The notes beneath the pieces are model-generated. The model was given only the letters and a program-made list of their open reading frames with translations. It did not search any database and was not told the DNA's origin. Both the position numbers and the translations under genes were made by a program. From G963556115 sp963678205 (lineage in GTDB: Bacteria > Planctomycetota > SZUA-567): a DNA stretch of 64,000 bases. Below, piece by piece: positions 44,023 through 54,130 of the stretch. Numbering within the stretch: position 1 is the first letter of the stretch; each line of letters begins with the position of its first letter. The stretch lies in the NCBI GenBank assembly GCA_963678205.1, contig OY782760.1, positions 2,480,001 to 2,544,000 of the forward strand, written 5' to 3'.

Positions 44023-46779
44023 TTAATCCAAACTATTTAAAAATAATTTTGCTATAGCATACTCAATGTACAGGTGCTGATCAGTCGCGATACACGCCTG
44101 TAAATTTCGTTTCGCGTTAGCGGAATCTCCTATTGCCAGTTCATAGAGCCCAATATAAAAACGTATTTGACAAATTGTTGTTAGATCAGAAGACTCCTGA
44201 ATTATTTTATTATCTTCCGGACTTGCAGAGTACTCATGCTCCTTTTCACTAATCAGCTTTGCAAAAGGATCCCCTGCTAGCTCCAAAACATCCATTACAT
44301 CAGCCTCACCTAACATAAAACTAGCAAGGGCTGAAATCCAGATTTTACCTTCATCTACTGATATACTGCTGCCAATCTGATTCGCATCATATGGTAGCCC
44401 TGCCATTCGCAGAGCCAGCAAACGCATAAGGGCACAGGTGTTGCTATCAACAGTCCCCTCTGCTATTGCCTTTTCAAAGTCACTTATTGCATCAGCATAT
44501 TTTTCCTGTGCAAATCGAGCCATACCACGTTTGAGTATCAAATTTCCAATTTCGTTCTTATCCGCATGTTGCAAAGCCTGACTAAAGTAAGTTTCTGCTT
44601 TATAAGGAAAACCCATATACATCGCAAGAATACCATTATTATAAATAATATTAACATCACGCGGTGCAAGTGTTAGGGCCGCTTCATAATCTTTTTTTGC
44701 TGCTTCATATTTTTTTTGCCCAATATAAACAGCACCACGACTCATATAGCTCCAAGCCGCTTCTGGATCTAGTGCTATAGCTTTATCAAGATCACGAATC
44801 GCAGCATCAGGCATATTAAGGTTTCTATACAGAATATATCCTCTATTTCTAAGAGCCCATATAAACTTAGGATTCAGTTTTAATGCTTCAGTATAATCAT
44901 CTATGGCCAGAGTATACATTTCAAGGTCTTTATAAGTGTCACCGCGATTCAAGAAAGCAGAAGAACTGTCGCGTCTTGAGAGTAAATATTTACTATATGC
45001 TTTGAGTGCGAGCTCAAGGTTCTTGTGTTCAGGGGATTTCTGATATATCAAGCCTCTCAAATACCAGATATCACTCAAGGCTGGATTCTTCTTTTCAATA
45101 AGTTCACAACGTTTCAAAGTATTTGCATAAATCGAAGATGCTAGTTCAAAACGGTTTTTATAGTTTTCATCCGTTGGAGAAAGCTTTAGTATTGCACCCG
45201 CTTCAATAAGATCTACTCTGGCCTGCCCCAACTCAGCATACTCATCATCAGGAAAGAGCTTTGACATCTGTCTGAATTTCTCACGTGCTTTCTGAGTATC
45301 ATGTAAAACATCAGCATAAATAAGCCCTGCTTCATATAAAGCCATAATATATGAAGAATCAATTTCAAAGGCTTTATTATAATCCTCTAAAGCCTTGTTG
45401 AACTCCTGAGTAATCCGGTAAACGCTAGCTCTCATATCATATGCTTCAGCATACTCTGGATCAATATCTATAGCTTTAGTATAAAGTTCGATAACAGGTT
45501 CAAGAATCTCAAACTTGAGTTCATACTCATTAGCAGCTTCAGCAGCTTCTCGATTTTTCTCAAATATATCATTTCCGCGTTTAAGAATTCTGCGCGCTTC
45601 GTAACGTCTGCGCATACTGACTTTACGCTCTCGCTCAGCCCTTTCAAATTCGACTTGTTGTGCTTTAGCTAATTCTTGCTCTCTTTCCGCTTTGATCTTA
45701 TTATTAAGAGCGTATCCACTCACCGCAAATAAAGCGATAAGGATTAAAAAAACCATTACTTTGCGCTTGTGTTTGCGCAAACAACGCCATGCTTTGCTGA
45801 GTGGGCCTTCATCATAGGCACTTACTGGTAACATCTTTAGAAAACGTTCAAGATCACTTGAAAATTCATGAGCATGACGATAACGATCTTCAGGTTTTTC
45901 TGCCATAGCTTTAAGCACAATAGCTTCAAGTTGAGGTGCTATACTTCTATCCCGCTTTCTAGGAGGAACAATCGGAATGCTTCGGTAACTCGCTTTAAAT
46001 TCCTTAAGACTCATTTTGCCTACATCACGAGGGTGCTTACCGGTGAGTAACCGATAAAGCATTGTTCCTAAAGCATAGATATCAGCTCTTTCATCGTAAG
46101 GTTCTTTGTCCATCCGTTCCGGTGACATATAATGCATTGTGCCCCCAGAAAGCGTTGATACATCCACTGTATCCTTGGCTTTTGCAAACCCCCAGTCTAT
46201 TAAGTATACCTCCCCAAATTTACCGAGTGATACATTTCCGGGTTTTATATCCAAATGCAGCACACCCTTTGAGTGAGCAAAATCAATTGCATAAAGAACC
46301 TGCGAGAAAATATTTAGCAAACGCAATCGATTGTCGACAAGAGCTGTACCACCTTCTTTCTTGATCTCAACCAAGAACTCATTCAAAGTCTGCCCCTCAA
46401 TCTTTTTCATGACAAATAAGGGGCTATCTGCTTCATCACGTGCAAGATCATAAGTTGGAATAATATTAGGGTGCTCAAGACGACCACAGAGCTTCGCCTC
46501 CTGTTCAAGCATTCTTTCATGCGCAGGATTATGTGTATACTTGAGAGCTTTTATCGCGACAACACGCTCAAGGAGCTTATCCCGGGCTGAGATTACTACA
46601 CCTTGCCCACCTTCACCAATTGTTTCACTGAATGAGTAGCGATCAGATAAGTCCCTGTCCTCAATACCACCAATTTCAGAACCATCAAGAAGTCCTGTCA
46701 GAATATCTTGTGGAAGATTCTGAATAGATGAGTCAACGTCAGAGCTATTCTCTGTCATATCAATAGAATTTTCATCCAT
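44023..46779 (-). CDS. Membrane serine/threonine protein kinase with TPR repeats
   Basis: 918 residues. The kinase domain (about 48-315) has the Gly loop GEGGQG (55-60), Lys77 in VAIKALK, catalytic loop HLDIKPGN (Asp177; Leu replaces the usual Arg of HRD) and DWG (195-197) for DFG; GTMHYMSPERM is the activation end. A membrane helix at about 340-358 is followed by a charged coiled segment and at least nine TPRs (about 420-760). The TPR part should be outside the cytoplasm. The sigma-factor gene follows 80 bases downstream, so phosphorylation of that factor is a fair hypothesis. No strong ribosome binding site precedes the start, which overlaps a small ORF. Confidence 0.9.
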   Translation of the reverse strand: MDENSIDMTENSSDVDSSIQNLPQDILTGLLDGSEIGGIEDRDLSDRYSFSETIGEGGQGVVISARDKLLERVVAIKALKYTHNPAHERMLEQEAKLCGRLEHPNIIPTYDLARDEADSPLFVMKKIEGQTLNEFLVEIKKEGGTALVDNRLRLLNIFSQVLYAIDFAHSKGVLHLDIKPGNVSLGKFGEVYLIDWGFAKAKDTVDVSTLSGGTMHYMSPERMDKEPYDERADIYALGTMLYRLLTGKHPRDVGKMSLKEFKASYRSIPIVPPRKRDRSIAPQLEAIVLKAMAEKPEDRYRHAHEFSSDLERFLKMLPVSAYDEGPLSKAWRCLRKHKRKVMVFLILIALFAVSGYALNNKIKAEREQELAKAQQVEFERAERERKVSMRRRYEARRILKRGNDIFEKNREAAEAANEYELKFEILEPVIELYTKAIDIDPEYAEAYDMRASVYRITQEFNKALEDYNKAFEIDSSYIMALYEAGLIYADVLHDTQKAREKFRQMSKLFPDDEYAELGQARVDLIEAGAILKLSPTDENYKNRFELASSIYANTLKRCELIEKKNPALSDIWYLRGLIYQKSPEHKNLELALKAYSKYLLSRRDSSSAFLNRGDTYKDLEMYTLAIDDYTEALKLNPKFIWALRNRGYILYRNLNMPDAAIRDLDKAIALDPEAAWSYMSRGAVYIGQKKYEAAKKDYEAALTLAPRDVNIIYNNGILAMYMGFPYKAETYFSQALQHADKNEIGNLILKRGMARFAQEKYADAISDFEKAIAEGTVDSNTCALMRLLALRMAGLPYDANQIGSSISVDEGKIWISALASFMLGEADVMDVLELAGDPFAKLISEKEHEYSASPEDNKIIQESSDLTTICQIRFYIGLYELAIGDSANAKRNLQACIATDQHLYIEYAIAKLFLNSLD

Positions 46780-46948
46780 ATATTAGTCCAATTAAATACA
46801 ACACAATTATTAACAAACACAAGCACCCAACTGACACACATTTCAGGCGCTCCTGCTCCTGCTGCTGTGTACTGAAATCATTAGAAATAATAAGAGTAGC
46901 CCTTTTTTTAAAACTTTTCTCAAGCTTGAGTAAAACAGCTGCTTTCAC
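46772..46948 (-). CDS. Candidate small membrane protein upstream of the kinase
   Basis: A 58-codon ORF from GTG 46948 to TGA 46772. It overlaps the kinase start by eight bases in another frame, a typical arrangement for translational coupling. The product has a basic N-terminus (KLEKSFKKR), a Gln/Glu stretch (STQQQEQERLK) and a C-terminal hydrophobic helix of about 20 residues (CVSVGCLCLLIIVLYLIGLI). No clear ribosome binding site is visible, so it may be chance; but nothing else explains the open frame, and the kinase itself lacks a good site. Confidence 0.35.
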   Translation of the reverse strand: MKAAVLLKLEKSFKKRATLIISNDFSTQQQEQERLKCVSVGCLCLLIIVLYLIGLIYG

Positions 46949-46985
46949 TCATTTATTATATTACTCAACTGCGAATATACGTTAT

Positions 46986-47825
46986 TTACACCCTTTTTCT
47001 AGGAGGTACAAAACCTTGGGGAAGATCATAATGAACATTACTAAGGAGCCTCTCCCAATCTATATCACAATATAATGATGTCCCTCCAGCAACACCAAGC
47101 GGTAACATCAGAAGCCCGGCAAATGGGATCATAAATAACACATCCATACCCGCCCCAAACCCAATAATTTTCCATCTATTCTGGTTGATTGCAGGTAATT
47201 TACACTCATGTGGCAGATAGTTTCTTGCCATACCAACATCAAGAAATCCAATCCCAGTATAATAGGCGGTCACAAGAAACAATAAAGTTGCTCCAACAAA
47301 TGGAATTAATAAAAAAGGCAGCGCTATCAAACTATAGAATACCTGCTTTAGCGCAAACTTTAGCGAACTCACAACACTTATAACCGTAGCCTTCATATCA
47401 AGCCTGAGCGGTCTATCAGGTTCATCATCTCCAGCTTGAAACCCAATACATATCTGATTCTCAAGTTTCTCAGACAATATATCATTAAATGGCGCAGCTA
47501 TAACCATACCTACAAGTGTAAAGGTAAAATAACAAAGAGCAAGAACCAATGGCATAGTAAGAGTCCATTTCAAAATACCAGCCATGCCATTAATAAGTTC
47601 ACTCAGCCAAATCCCAGTACCACCCCAAAAATCCCAAGAAATCTCAGGAATTTTAATAAGAGAAATCAACCAGACAAATGTTGAAATTAATAATATGTAT
47701 ATTATAAAGTTAACAATTAAAGGCATAAGAGCCCATCGTTTAGTTCTCTTGGTACTTAACAGCAACTTAGCACCTTTAATAGGGAGCATAAATCCGGAAA
47801 AAAAATTTTGAATATTGTTTAACAT
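46986..47825 (-). CDS. EI24/CysZ-like integral membrane protein
   Basis: 279 residues from ATG 47825, which has AGGAG six bases upstream. Four or more hydrophobic segments lie at about 35-58, 88-113, 160-190 and 225-250, in the pattern of the EI24 domain: NFFSGFMLPIKGAKLLL, MVIAAPFNDILSEKLE and LLIPFVGATLLFLVTAYYTGIGFLDVGMAR. In E. coli CysZ is a sulfate permease; many EI24 proteins have no assigned role. No sulfur genes are nearby. Confidence 0.85.
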   Translation of the reverse strand: MLNNIQNFFSGFMLPIKGAKLLLSTKRTKRWALMPLIVNFIIYILLISTFVWLISLIKIPEISWDFWGGTGIWLSELINGMAGILKWTLTMPLVLALCYFTFTLVGMVIAAPFNDILSEKLENQICIGFQAGDDEPDRPLRLDMKATVISVVSSLKFALKQVFYSLIALPFLLIPFVGATLLFLVTAYYTGIGFLDVGMARNYLPHECKLPAINQNRWKIIGFGAGMDVLFMIPFAGLLMLPLGVAGGTSLYCDIDWERLLSNVHYDLPQGFVPPRKRV

Positions 47826-47882
47826 CAATAACTCCTATAATAATTAATATAACAAAAACACAAGAAAGGCACTAATGCATCA

Positions 47883-49052
47883 TTACTTATTTAGCAAACC
47901 ACCTTGGGTTTTAGACCTTTCAAGCATAATTTCTGCAGCTTTAAGTTTGTTTTTTTCTACCTCATCTTTACTCATCTGTTTCAAGTCATAAGGATCTTTT
48001 CCCAGCTCTCCAAGATCATCATCAAGCAAATCAATAACATCTGAAAAGTCACCGGATTTGGCTTTTTCAAGAACAAGATTTGGTGAAGTCACATTACTAT
48101 TTCTGGTTGAATTTATCCCCTGTAAAGGTATCTTTATTCTTTTTTTACCATCAAGTTCAAAGACAAAATCAGTATCAGCAATAGCCTTACCATAGCGGTC
48201 GGTACAACTAATTATTAATGTATAATTTCCGCCACCCAACCCTTGTGGTATACGATAATATATTGTCGCATGCAGATCATGAATAGGTCCATTATACTCA
48301 GGTGAATATCTGCCGTAATTATCCTGCCTTTCAATCACATTCTGAAGTTCATCTCGTAGTTCAAGTGCAAATTCAAGATTACATGCATACATTCCCTGCT
48401 GTTGCACTTTAAACCTAGCACCATCAACCTCAATGTATAAAATAAGGGTATCTCCAGGCTTCGGATCTCCACCAGAATACGGAGTATAAAGTCTAAAAGA
48501 TTGCACCTGATCAACATGAACAGGCGAAGAAAGTGATAGCGGGGTCTGCTTACTCAATAATTTATCAATAGTTGAAGCATATATACCTGCCTTGGAATAA
48601 TCTCCAAGCTGCAAATATAAAGTACATGCCAAGAGTGGCCATTCAATATCCTCAGCAGAATTTGCTCTGGTTTTCTTTAAAAAAGACAATGCTTTAACTG
48701 GCTCACCTAATAAAGACAAAACTTTTACTGCAGATAACTGTGCAAGTCTATCCCTAGGTTCAGCTTCTGCCTTCATAACAGACAGCTCTTCTAGTTTTTT
48801 AGCAACCTCCTGCTCCTCTTGACTCAATGATTTTCTCTGCACCTGTGCTTGAAGCCTGGCAATTGCCTCATTAAGATCTCTAATCTGTTGAAATGAAAGA
48901 TCCCCTTGCCGTACGATACTCTGCAATCCCTGCAAAGTGTCCTCTATATTCCTAAGATTCCCAGCGTTTTCATCAGAATATGAAGAAAAACAAACACCGA
49001 ACATCAGCCCGCAAATAAAGAGAACTGTTAATCTTCGTACTAATGATTTCAT
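47883..49052 (-). CDS. Secreted protein of unknown function with coiled coil and beta-sandwich
   Basis: 389 residues. A signal peptide (about 1-24) is followed by a predicted coiled-coil region (about 30-100, LNEAIARLQAQVQRKSLSQ), a short TPR-like helical part (LLACTLYLQLGDYSKAGIYAS), and a beta-rich domain (about 195-310: GDTLILYIEVDG, LEFALELRDE, GNYTLIISCTDR) that reads like an Ig-type sandwich. The tail is acidic. I recognise no family. Confidence 0.7.
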   Translation of the reverse strand: MKSLVRRLTVLFICGLMFGVCFSSYSDENAGNLRNIEDTLQGLQSIVRQGDLSFQQIRDLNEAIARLQAQVQRKSLSQEEQEVAKKLEELSVMKAEAEPRDRLAQLSAVKVLSLLGEPVKALSFLKKTRANSAEDIEWPLLACTLYLQLGDYSKAGIYASTIDKLLSKQTPLSLSSPVHVDQVQSFRLYTPYSGGDPKPGDTLILYIEVDGARFKVQQQGMYACNLEFALELRDELQNVIERQDNYGRYSPEYNGPIHDLHATIYYRIPQGLGGGNYTLIISCTDRYGKAIADTDFVFELDGKKRIKIPLQGINSTRNSNVTSPNLVLEKAKSGDFSDVIDLLDDDLGELGKDPYDLKQMSKDEVEKNKLKAAEIMLERSKTQGGLLNK

Positions 49053-49122
49053 AACGTCACTCCACTGAAAGCTTAAATTAACAAACTATACACTAATACT
49101 CAATATATTTACTTTATAAATT

Positions 49123-49944
49123 TTATAGTTCAATATCAAAGTATTTCTTTAGCACAACTTCTATCCCTCCACGAGGCAAATCAGGAACGATAAACTCCTT
49201 ATCAATATGATCTAGTAACTCACGTGGAGCACTTGCAACAGCAAGCCCAACCCCACACTCTTTGAGCATTTCATAGTCATTCATTCCGTCCCCCACAGCA
49301 ACCCAGTCATTTAAAGATAACCCGACAATTTCATTCATCTTCTCTAAACCAGTAGCCTTATTTGCCCCAATTGGCAAAAATTCAACATACATTCTACTAC
49401 TAGTTGTTATGTGCACTCTTCCGCCAAAACGCTCATTAATTTCCAAATCCATCTGCGCCAATTTCTCCGGCTCACTCCCATCAGTAACAATAATTAAAGC
49501 CTTAGTAGGAGCCTCTTTAATTGTTGAGTAGTCTTCAGGAAGTATCTTATATGGTACTTTATTTATGCGGGCATACATCTGTGAGTATTTATTGTCAACA
49601 AGTGTGTATAAACAATCGCTATAATATGTATTCAAAGAAAGCTTACGCTCCTTTGCATACGCAATAATTTCCTGAGCGATATCATAGTTCAAACTAGTCT
49701 CGTATAAAGGTTTATCGCTATCTGGATGCATTATTCTGCAACCATTATAGCTTATAATAGGAGTATTCAGTCCAATCTCTTTCCAAAAAGGATACATCGC
49801 TCGATGCATTCGCCCCGAAACAAGATAAACTCCTACCCCAGCGTCCTGCGCTTTACGAAGCGCAAGAGTCACCTGTTCTTCAAGCTCCCCCATCTCATTG
49901 AGAAGCGTACCATCCATATCCAGTGCCAATGCTTTATAACTCAT
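49123..49944 (-). CDS. Cof-type HAD-IIB hydrolase
   Basis: A 273-residue HAD phosphatase. Motif I is LDMDGTLLNE, motif II is VSGR, motif III a conserved Lys near residue 198 (NKATGLEKM), and motif IV VGDGMNDYEML. The type-IIB cap lies between motifs II and III. Members dephosphorylate sugar phosphates, pyridoxal phosphate or similar. Its ATG overlaps the cbiA stop (ATGA). Confidence 0.92.
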   Translation of the reverse strand: MSYKALALDMDGTLLNEMGELEEQVTLALRKAQDAGVGVYLVSGRMHRAMYPFWKEIGLNTPIISYNGCRIMHPDSDKPLYETSLNYDIAQEIIAYAKERKLSLNTYYSDCLYTLVDNKYSQMYARINKVPYKILPEDYSTIKEAPTKALIIVTDGSEPEKLAQMDLEINERFGGRVHITTSSRMYVEFLPIGANKATGLEKMNEIVGLSLNDWVAVGDGMNDYEMLKECGVGLAVASAPRELLDHIDKEFIVPDLPRGGIEVVLKKYFDIEL

Positions 49945-51338
49945 TTTATCTGTCCTATTGAGTCTAAAAAACTCTCCAATACCATACTATTTGACGCAAA
50001 ATTTGCATGCAAATAACTCACCAAAACACGTCCCTTAGAGAACCCTTCCTCTCTAAGCTCACCATCAATATCCCTGCCAAACCGTAGTCCATAGGACAAT
50101 TTCCACTCAGCAGGAAGTTCACCAACAATCTCTGAATAATGATACTCATGCCCACGAATTTTAACGCCAGCACAGCCTAAAATAGAATCACTCAATATTT
50201 CAGCTTCAACGTAACCAAGGGTTTTAAAACGTTCCAGCATCTTCACCCTTACCGGAAAAACCCCACACATATCAAACATTTCTCCATTGTGAGCACAAAT
50301 TCCCTGGCTCATATACATAAGTCCCCCGCACTCAGCATAAATTACTTTGCCAGACTCAGCAAAATTACGAATACTTTGAAGCATTGAGATATTGCTAGCC
50401 AATTCCTCAGCTTTACACTCAGGATAGCCTCCACCAATATACACTCCGTCAAGCCCTTCAGGTAATTCACGGTCAACCAGAGGGCTGAACTCGACAAGTC
50501 TACATCCAGCTTCTTCCAATGCATCCAAGTTATCTGGATAATAAAAATGGAACGCCTCATCCATAGCGATCCCGATATTATACTCATACTTTTTATGTGA
50601 GCGATCTAAATTTTCTTTATGGCTATGTAACGATATTTCTTTAGCTCTGTCGAGTAGCAAATCAATATCAAATGTTTCTTCAACACTATCAGCAAGCTCA
50701 GAAATCAACGCTGAAGATAAAAGCTCAGTATCTGCACTCACAAGACCAAGATGCCTGCTCGGAAGCTCAGGTATTGCACCACGAACAAGAGTTCCTGCAA
50801 ACGGAGGTAAATTAGGAACACTCGTTACTACCTTCTTAATAATGTTCCCATGACGAACCGACCCCGCGAAATTAGCACCTACTGCCGCAAATTCAGGTGC
50901 TCCTTCAAAGCTACAAAATCCAGAAATTATCGCAGCAAAAGAACGCGCCATAGCTTTACAAGAAGAGAGGAGAAATACAGGGATATTCAGTGTCTTGGCA
51001 ACAGAAGCAGTAGAGCCAAAATCAGAGTCCGTAAAGATACCATCATAAAGTCCCATCACCCCCTCAACAATACAGACATCGGCCTGCTTGCTATCAGAGC
51101 ATTTCTCAGCAGCGTTAAAAAAGAGTTCACGAACATACTCTTCTCCTGTCATCCATAGATCAAGATTATAGCATTTGCGCCCACTTACGATACTAAGATA
51201 TGTTGGATCAAGAAAATCCGGTCCAACCTTGAAAGTTTGTACCGAGAGCCCACGCCTGCGTAGCGCAGCAACAAGTCCAAGAGCCACCGAAGTCTTTCCG
51301 GATCCGCTTGAAGTTCCACCTATTGCCAATGCTCTCAT
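49941..51338 (-). CDS. cbiA: Cobyrinic acid a,c-diamide synthase
   Basis: Amidates the a and c carboxylates of cobyrinate with glutamine and ATP in corrinoid synthesis. The N-terminal P-loop domain has GGTSSGSGKTS and FKVGPDFLDPTYLS; the C-terminal glutamine amidotransferase has YAECGGLMYMSQG with the catalytic Cys, and a late GHEYHYSE with the partner His. 465 residues, usual. No other cobalamin genes or riboswitch are nearby. It starts 15 bases after mutS and overlaps the HAD gene. Confidence 0.93.
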   Translation of the reverse strand: MRALAIGGTSSGSGKTSVALGLVAALRRRGLSVQTFKVGPDFLDPTYLSIVSGRKCYNLDLWMTGEEYVRELFFNAAEKCSDSKQADVCIVEGVMGLYDGIFTDSDFGSTASVAKTLNIPVFLLSSCKAMARSFAAIISGFCSFEGAPEFAAVGANFAGSVRHGNIIKKVVTSVPNLPPFAGTLVRGAIPELPSRHLGLVSADTELLSSALISELADSVEETFDIDLLLDRAKEISLHSHKENLDRSHKKYEYNIGIAMDEAFHFYYPDNLDALEEAGCRLVEFSPLVDRELPEGLDGVYIGGGYPECKAEELASNISMLQSIRNFAESGKVIYAECGGLMYMSQGICAHNGEMFDMCGVFPVRVKMLERFKTLGYVEAEILSDSILGCAGVKIRGHEYHYSEIVGELPAEWKLSYGLRFGRDIDGELREEGFSKGRVLVSYLHANFASNSMVLESFLDSIGQIK

Positions 51339-51353
51339 AGCTTATACCCTCAT

Positions 51354-53981
51354 CTATTGTGTATACTCTCTAGCAATATCAACCAGTTGCTGTAATTTCT
51401 GAAGCCCCATAAGAGGAGTCATATTATCAATATCAACTTCTGCCAGTTCAACCACTAGCCTATCATTGGCCTTGGCTTGAGGGGCAAATAACTCATTCTG
51501 CACCTCACGTGCAGCAGCTCTCAACACCTCACCCTCATGCACAATGTCCCAGTCTCGCTCAATTGCCTGGGTTTCAAGCCCATCCAATATTTCTCTAGCT
51601 CTGTCTGTCACGCCTAAAGGAATACCAGCGAGGCGAGCTACATGGATACCATACGACTTATCTGCTGAACCTGAAACAATCTTATGAAGGAAGATCACAT
51701 CACCACCCCAGTCACGCACCGATACATTAAAATTTTCTGCTCTGTCTAGAATAAGCCCAAGCTCTGCAAGTTCATGATAATGCGTCGCAAATAAAGTTCT
51801 AGCTCTAAGTTTATTGTGAATATACTCCGTAATCGCCCACGCCAGAGACACTCCATCAAAGGTCGATGTACCACGCCCCACCTCATCAAGAACAATCAGA
51901 GATCTGCTTGTTGCATTATTCAAAATATTTGCCGTCTCAGCCATTTCAACCATAAATGTTGATTGCCCCTTAGCGAGATCATCTGCAGCACCTACACGAG
52001 TGAACACTCTATCAATTATACCTATTCGTGCTTTAGTAGCAGGGATACCTCCTCCCATCTGAGCCATTATCCCAAGAAGTGCAACCTGACGAATATATGT
52101 ACTTTTACCAGCCATATTAGGACCAGTAATAATATGAACCAGTGCATTACTATCAGAGAAAGCTGTATCATTAGGTGTAAATTCACTCAAGGTAACATCA
52201 AGTACCGGATGACGACCACCGACTATTTCTGTCTCAATATCTATTGCAATTTCAGGGATAATATAGTTTTGAGCTGATGCCATCTCTGCCATAGACTGCA
52301 AGGCATCGAATACAGCCAAAATATGCGCAACCTTCTGCACCCGCTCTACCTCACACGCAACTTTATCACGAACCTCAACAAAGAGCTTCATTTCAAGAGC
52401 AAAAATCTTATCTTGAGCACCAAGCACCAGTTCTTCATACTCTTTCAAATCCTGAGTAATATACCTTTCAGCATTTGCCAGAGTTTGCTTACGAATATAA
52501 GTATCTGGAACTTTATCCTTATGAGTATTAGTCACTTCAATATAATACCCAAATACTTTATTAAAACCGATTTTTAATGATGAAATTCCGCTTCGCTGCT
52601 GCTCCTCAGACTGGAAATTCTTTATCCAATCCTTTCCACCAGAGGCAACAGCTCTAAGCTCAGAGAGTTTTTCGTTATACTCACTTCTTATAACCCCGCC
52701 ATCTCGAAGATTTACAGGTGGCTCATCAACTATAGAACGCCCAATAAGCTCTACAACATTCTCAAGCAAGTCAATAATACCTGACAAATCTATGAGATGC
52801 TGAGAAAGAAAAGCTTCAGAGAGTTTTACTAAATTAGGAAGTTTAAGCAAGCTGTTATGCAAATTTATCAGCTCTCTTCCACCAGCTCGTCCTGTAGTAA
52901 TACGAGCCATAATTCTTTCTAGGTCACTGATACCAGAAAGAATCTCACGTAACTCACAACGAAGTGAACTCTGCTCCAATAATTCCCGCACTGCCCCCTG
53001 ACGATACTCAATATAATGCTGGTCAATAAGTGGCCGTAAAAGCCAGTTTTTCAGCAATCTTCTACCAGCTCCAGTACAGGTTCTATCAATAACTTTAAAA
53101 ATAGACATACCGCTGCCTTCTGAAAGCAGCGTCTGAGTAAGTTCAAGATTTCGCTGTGTCGTTCTATCTAGAACAAGGTAATCTTCACGATTTAGACGTT
53201 TGAGTGACCGCACGTGAGTCAAAGCAATTTTCTGAGTCTCCTCAAGGTACACAAGTATAGCACCAACAGCAGCAATTGCTACAGGCTCATCTTCGATACC
53301 AAACCCCGCAAGATTATCAACACCAAAATGCTCTTTTATCCTCATTCTACCTTCGCGCTCAGAGAATTCATAACCGTCACGTTTAGTAACAAGTCCAATA
53401 CTACGCGCATATAACGCTTCACTAAGAACATTACCATCCTGCATAAGCTCAACAGGAACAAGTGTCTCCGACACCCCCATCTGCTCAAGCTCATCACCAA
53501 CGCTATTTATACCAACAACAGACACATAAAATTCACCTGTAGAAATATCAACACAACCAATGCCAGCATATTTTCCAACAACAGCAACAGAAGCGAGATA
53601 ATTATTATTATCACCTTCAAGACATGATTCTTCAATGAGTGTCCCTGGAGTAACAACCCTTGTAACCCCACGCTTTACAATACCTTTAGCTGTAGCAGGG
53701 TCTTCAAGTTGATCGCATATTGCCACACGAATTCCAGCTTTTATCATCTCTTTAAGGTATCTATCCAGAGCGTGATGAGGGATACCCGCCATAGGCATAG
53801 CATTTTCTTGCTTCTTACTCCTAGTTGTCAGAGTAAGCCCCAGCACTTCTGCAGATTTCACTGCATCTTCCCCAAACATTTCATAAAAATCCCCCATCCT
53901 GAAAAACAGGACAGTGCCAGGATTGGCTTCCTTCATTGCCTCCCATTGAACCATCATTGGTGTAGTATTATTTTTTGCCAT
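51354..53981 (-). CDS. mutS: DNA mismatch repair protein MutS
   Basis: 875 residues. The mismatch-reading Phe-x-Glu is in RMGDFYEMF (domain I); the ATPase has Walker A GPNMAGKSTYIRQVALL near residue 617, then STFMVEMAETANILNNAT and the Walker B LIVLDEVGRGTSTFDG, and THYHELAEL. The length and order match MutS1. The start ATG is preceded by AAGGTG. Upstream runs the DUF4954 gene; downstream cbiA. Confidence 0.97.
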   Translation of the reverse strand: MAKNNTTPMMVQWEAMKEANPGTVLFFRMGDFYEMFGEDAVKSAEVLGLTLTTRSKKQENAMPMAGIPHHALDRYLKEMIKAGIRVAICDQLEDPATAKGIVKRGVTRVVTPGTLIEESCLEGDNNNYLASVAVVGKYAGIGCVDISTGEFYVSVVGINSVGDELEQMGVSETLVPVELMQDGNVLSEALYARSIGLVTKRDGYEFSEREGRMRIKEHFGVDNLAGFGIEDEPVAIAAVGAILVYLEETQKIALTHVRSLKRLNREDYLVLDRTTQRNLELTQTLLSEGSGMSIFKVIDRTCTGAGRRLLKNWLLRPLIDQHYIEYRQGAVRELLEQSSLRCELREILSGISDLERIMARITTGRAGGRELINLHNSLLKLPNLVKLSEAFLSQHLIDLSGIIDLLENVVELIGRSIVDEPPVNLRDGGVIRSEYNEKLSELRAVASGGKDWIKNFQSEEQQRSGISSLKIGFNKVFGYYIEVTNTHKDKVPDTYIRKQTLANAERYITQDLKEYEELVLGAQDKIFALEMKLFVEVRDKVACEVERVQKVAHILAVFDALQSMAEMASAQNYIIPEIAIDIETEIVGGRHPVLDVTLSEFTPNDTAFSDSNALVHIITGPNMAGKSTYIRQVALLGIMAQMGGGIPATKARIGIIDRVFTRVGAADDLAKGQSTFMVEMAETANILNNATSRSLIVLDEVGRGTSTFDGVSLAWAITEYIHNKLRARTLFATHYHELAELGLILDRAENFNVSVRDWGGDVIFLHKIVSGSADKSYGIHVARLAGIPLGVTDRAREILDGLETQAIERDWDIVHEGEVLRAAAREVQNELFAPQAKANDRLVVELAEVDIDNMTPLMGLQKLQQLVDIAREYTQ

Positions 53982-54025
53982 CGCACCTTATTCTTCTACG
54001 GTAAAAATTGATACTTTTATTGTAC

Positions 54026-54056
54026 TTATACCCCTCACCAAAGGCAAGGGGTATAA
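54026..54056 (-). terminator. Probable terminator or hairpin downstream of mutS start region
   Basis: A perfect 10-bp stem TTATACCCCT / AGGGGTATAA, loop of 11, between the stop of the DUF4954 gene (54131) and the mutS start. No T-run follows, so it could instead be a leader hairpin of mutS. Confidence 0.4.
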
Positions 54057-54130
54057 CCCTTCAAATCAAAATATTATGCTGTTTTTTAAGTATTTTCTAT
54101 CGCTATTACAAAACTTATAAGAAAGTGACT

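Noticed and set aside
46905..46930. Palindrome around CTCAAGCTTGAG as a terminator of the EI24 gene
   Set aside because: It lies upstream of the kinase on the same strand as that gene and inside the small ORF; position and lack of a clean loop do not fit a terminator of a gene that ends at 46986 on its other side.
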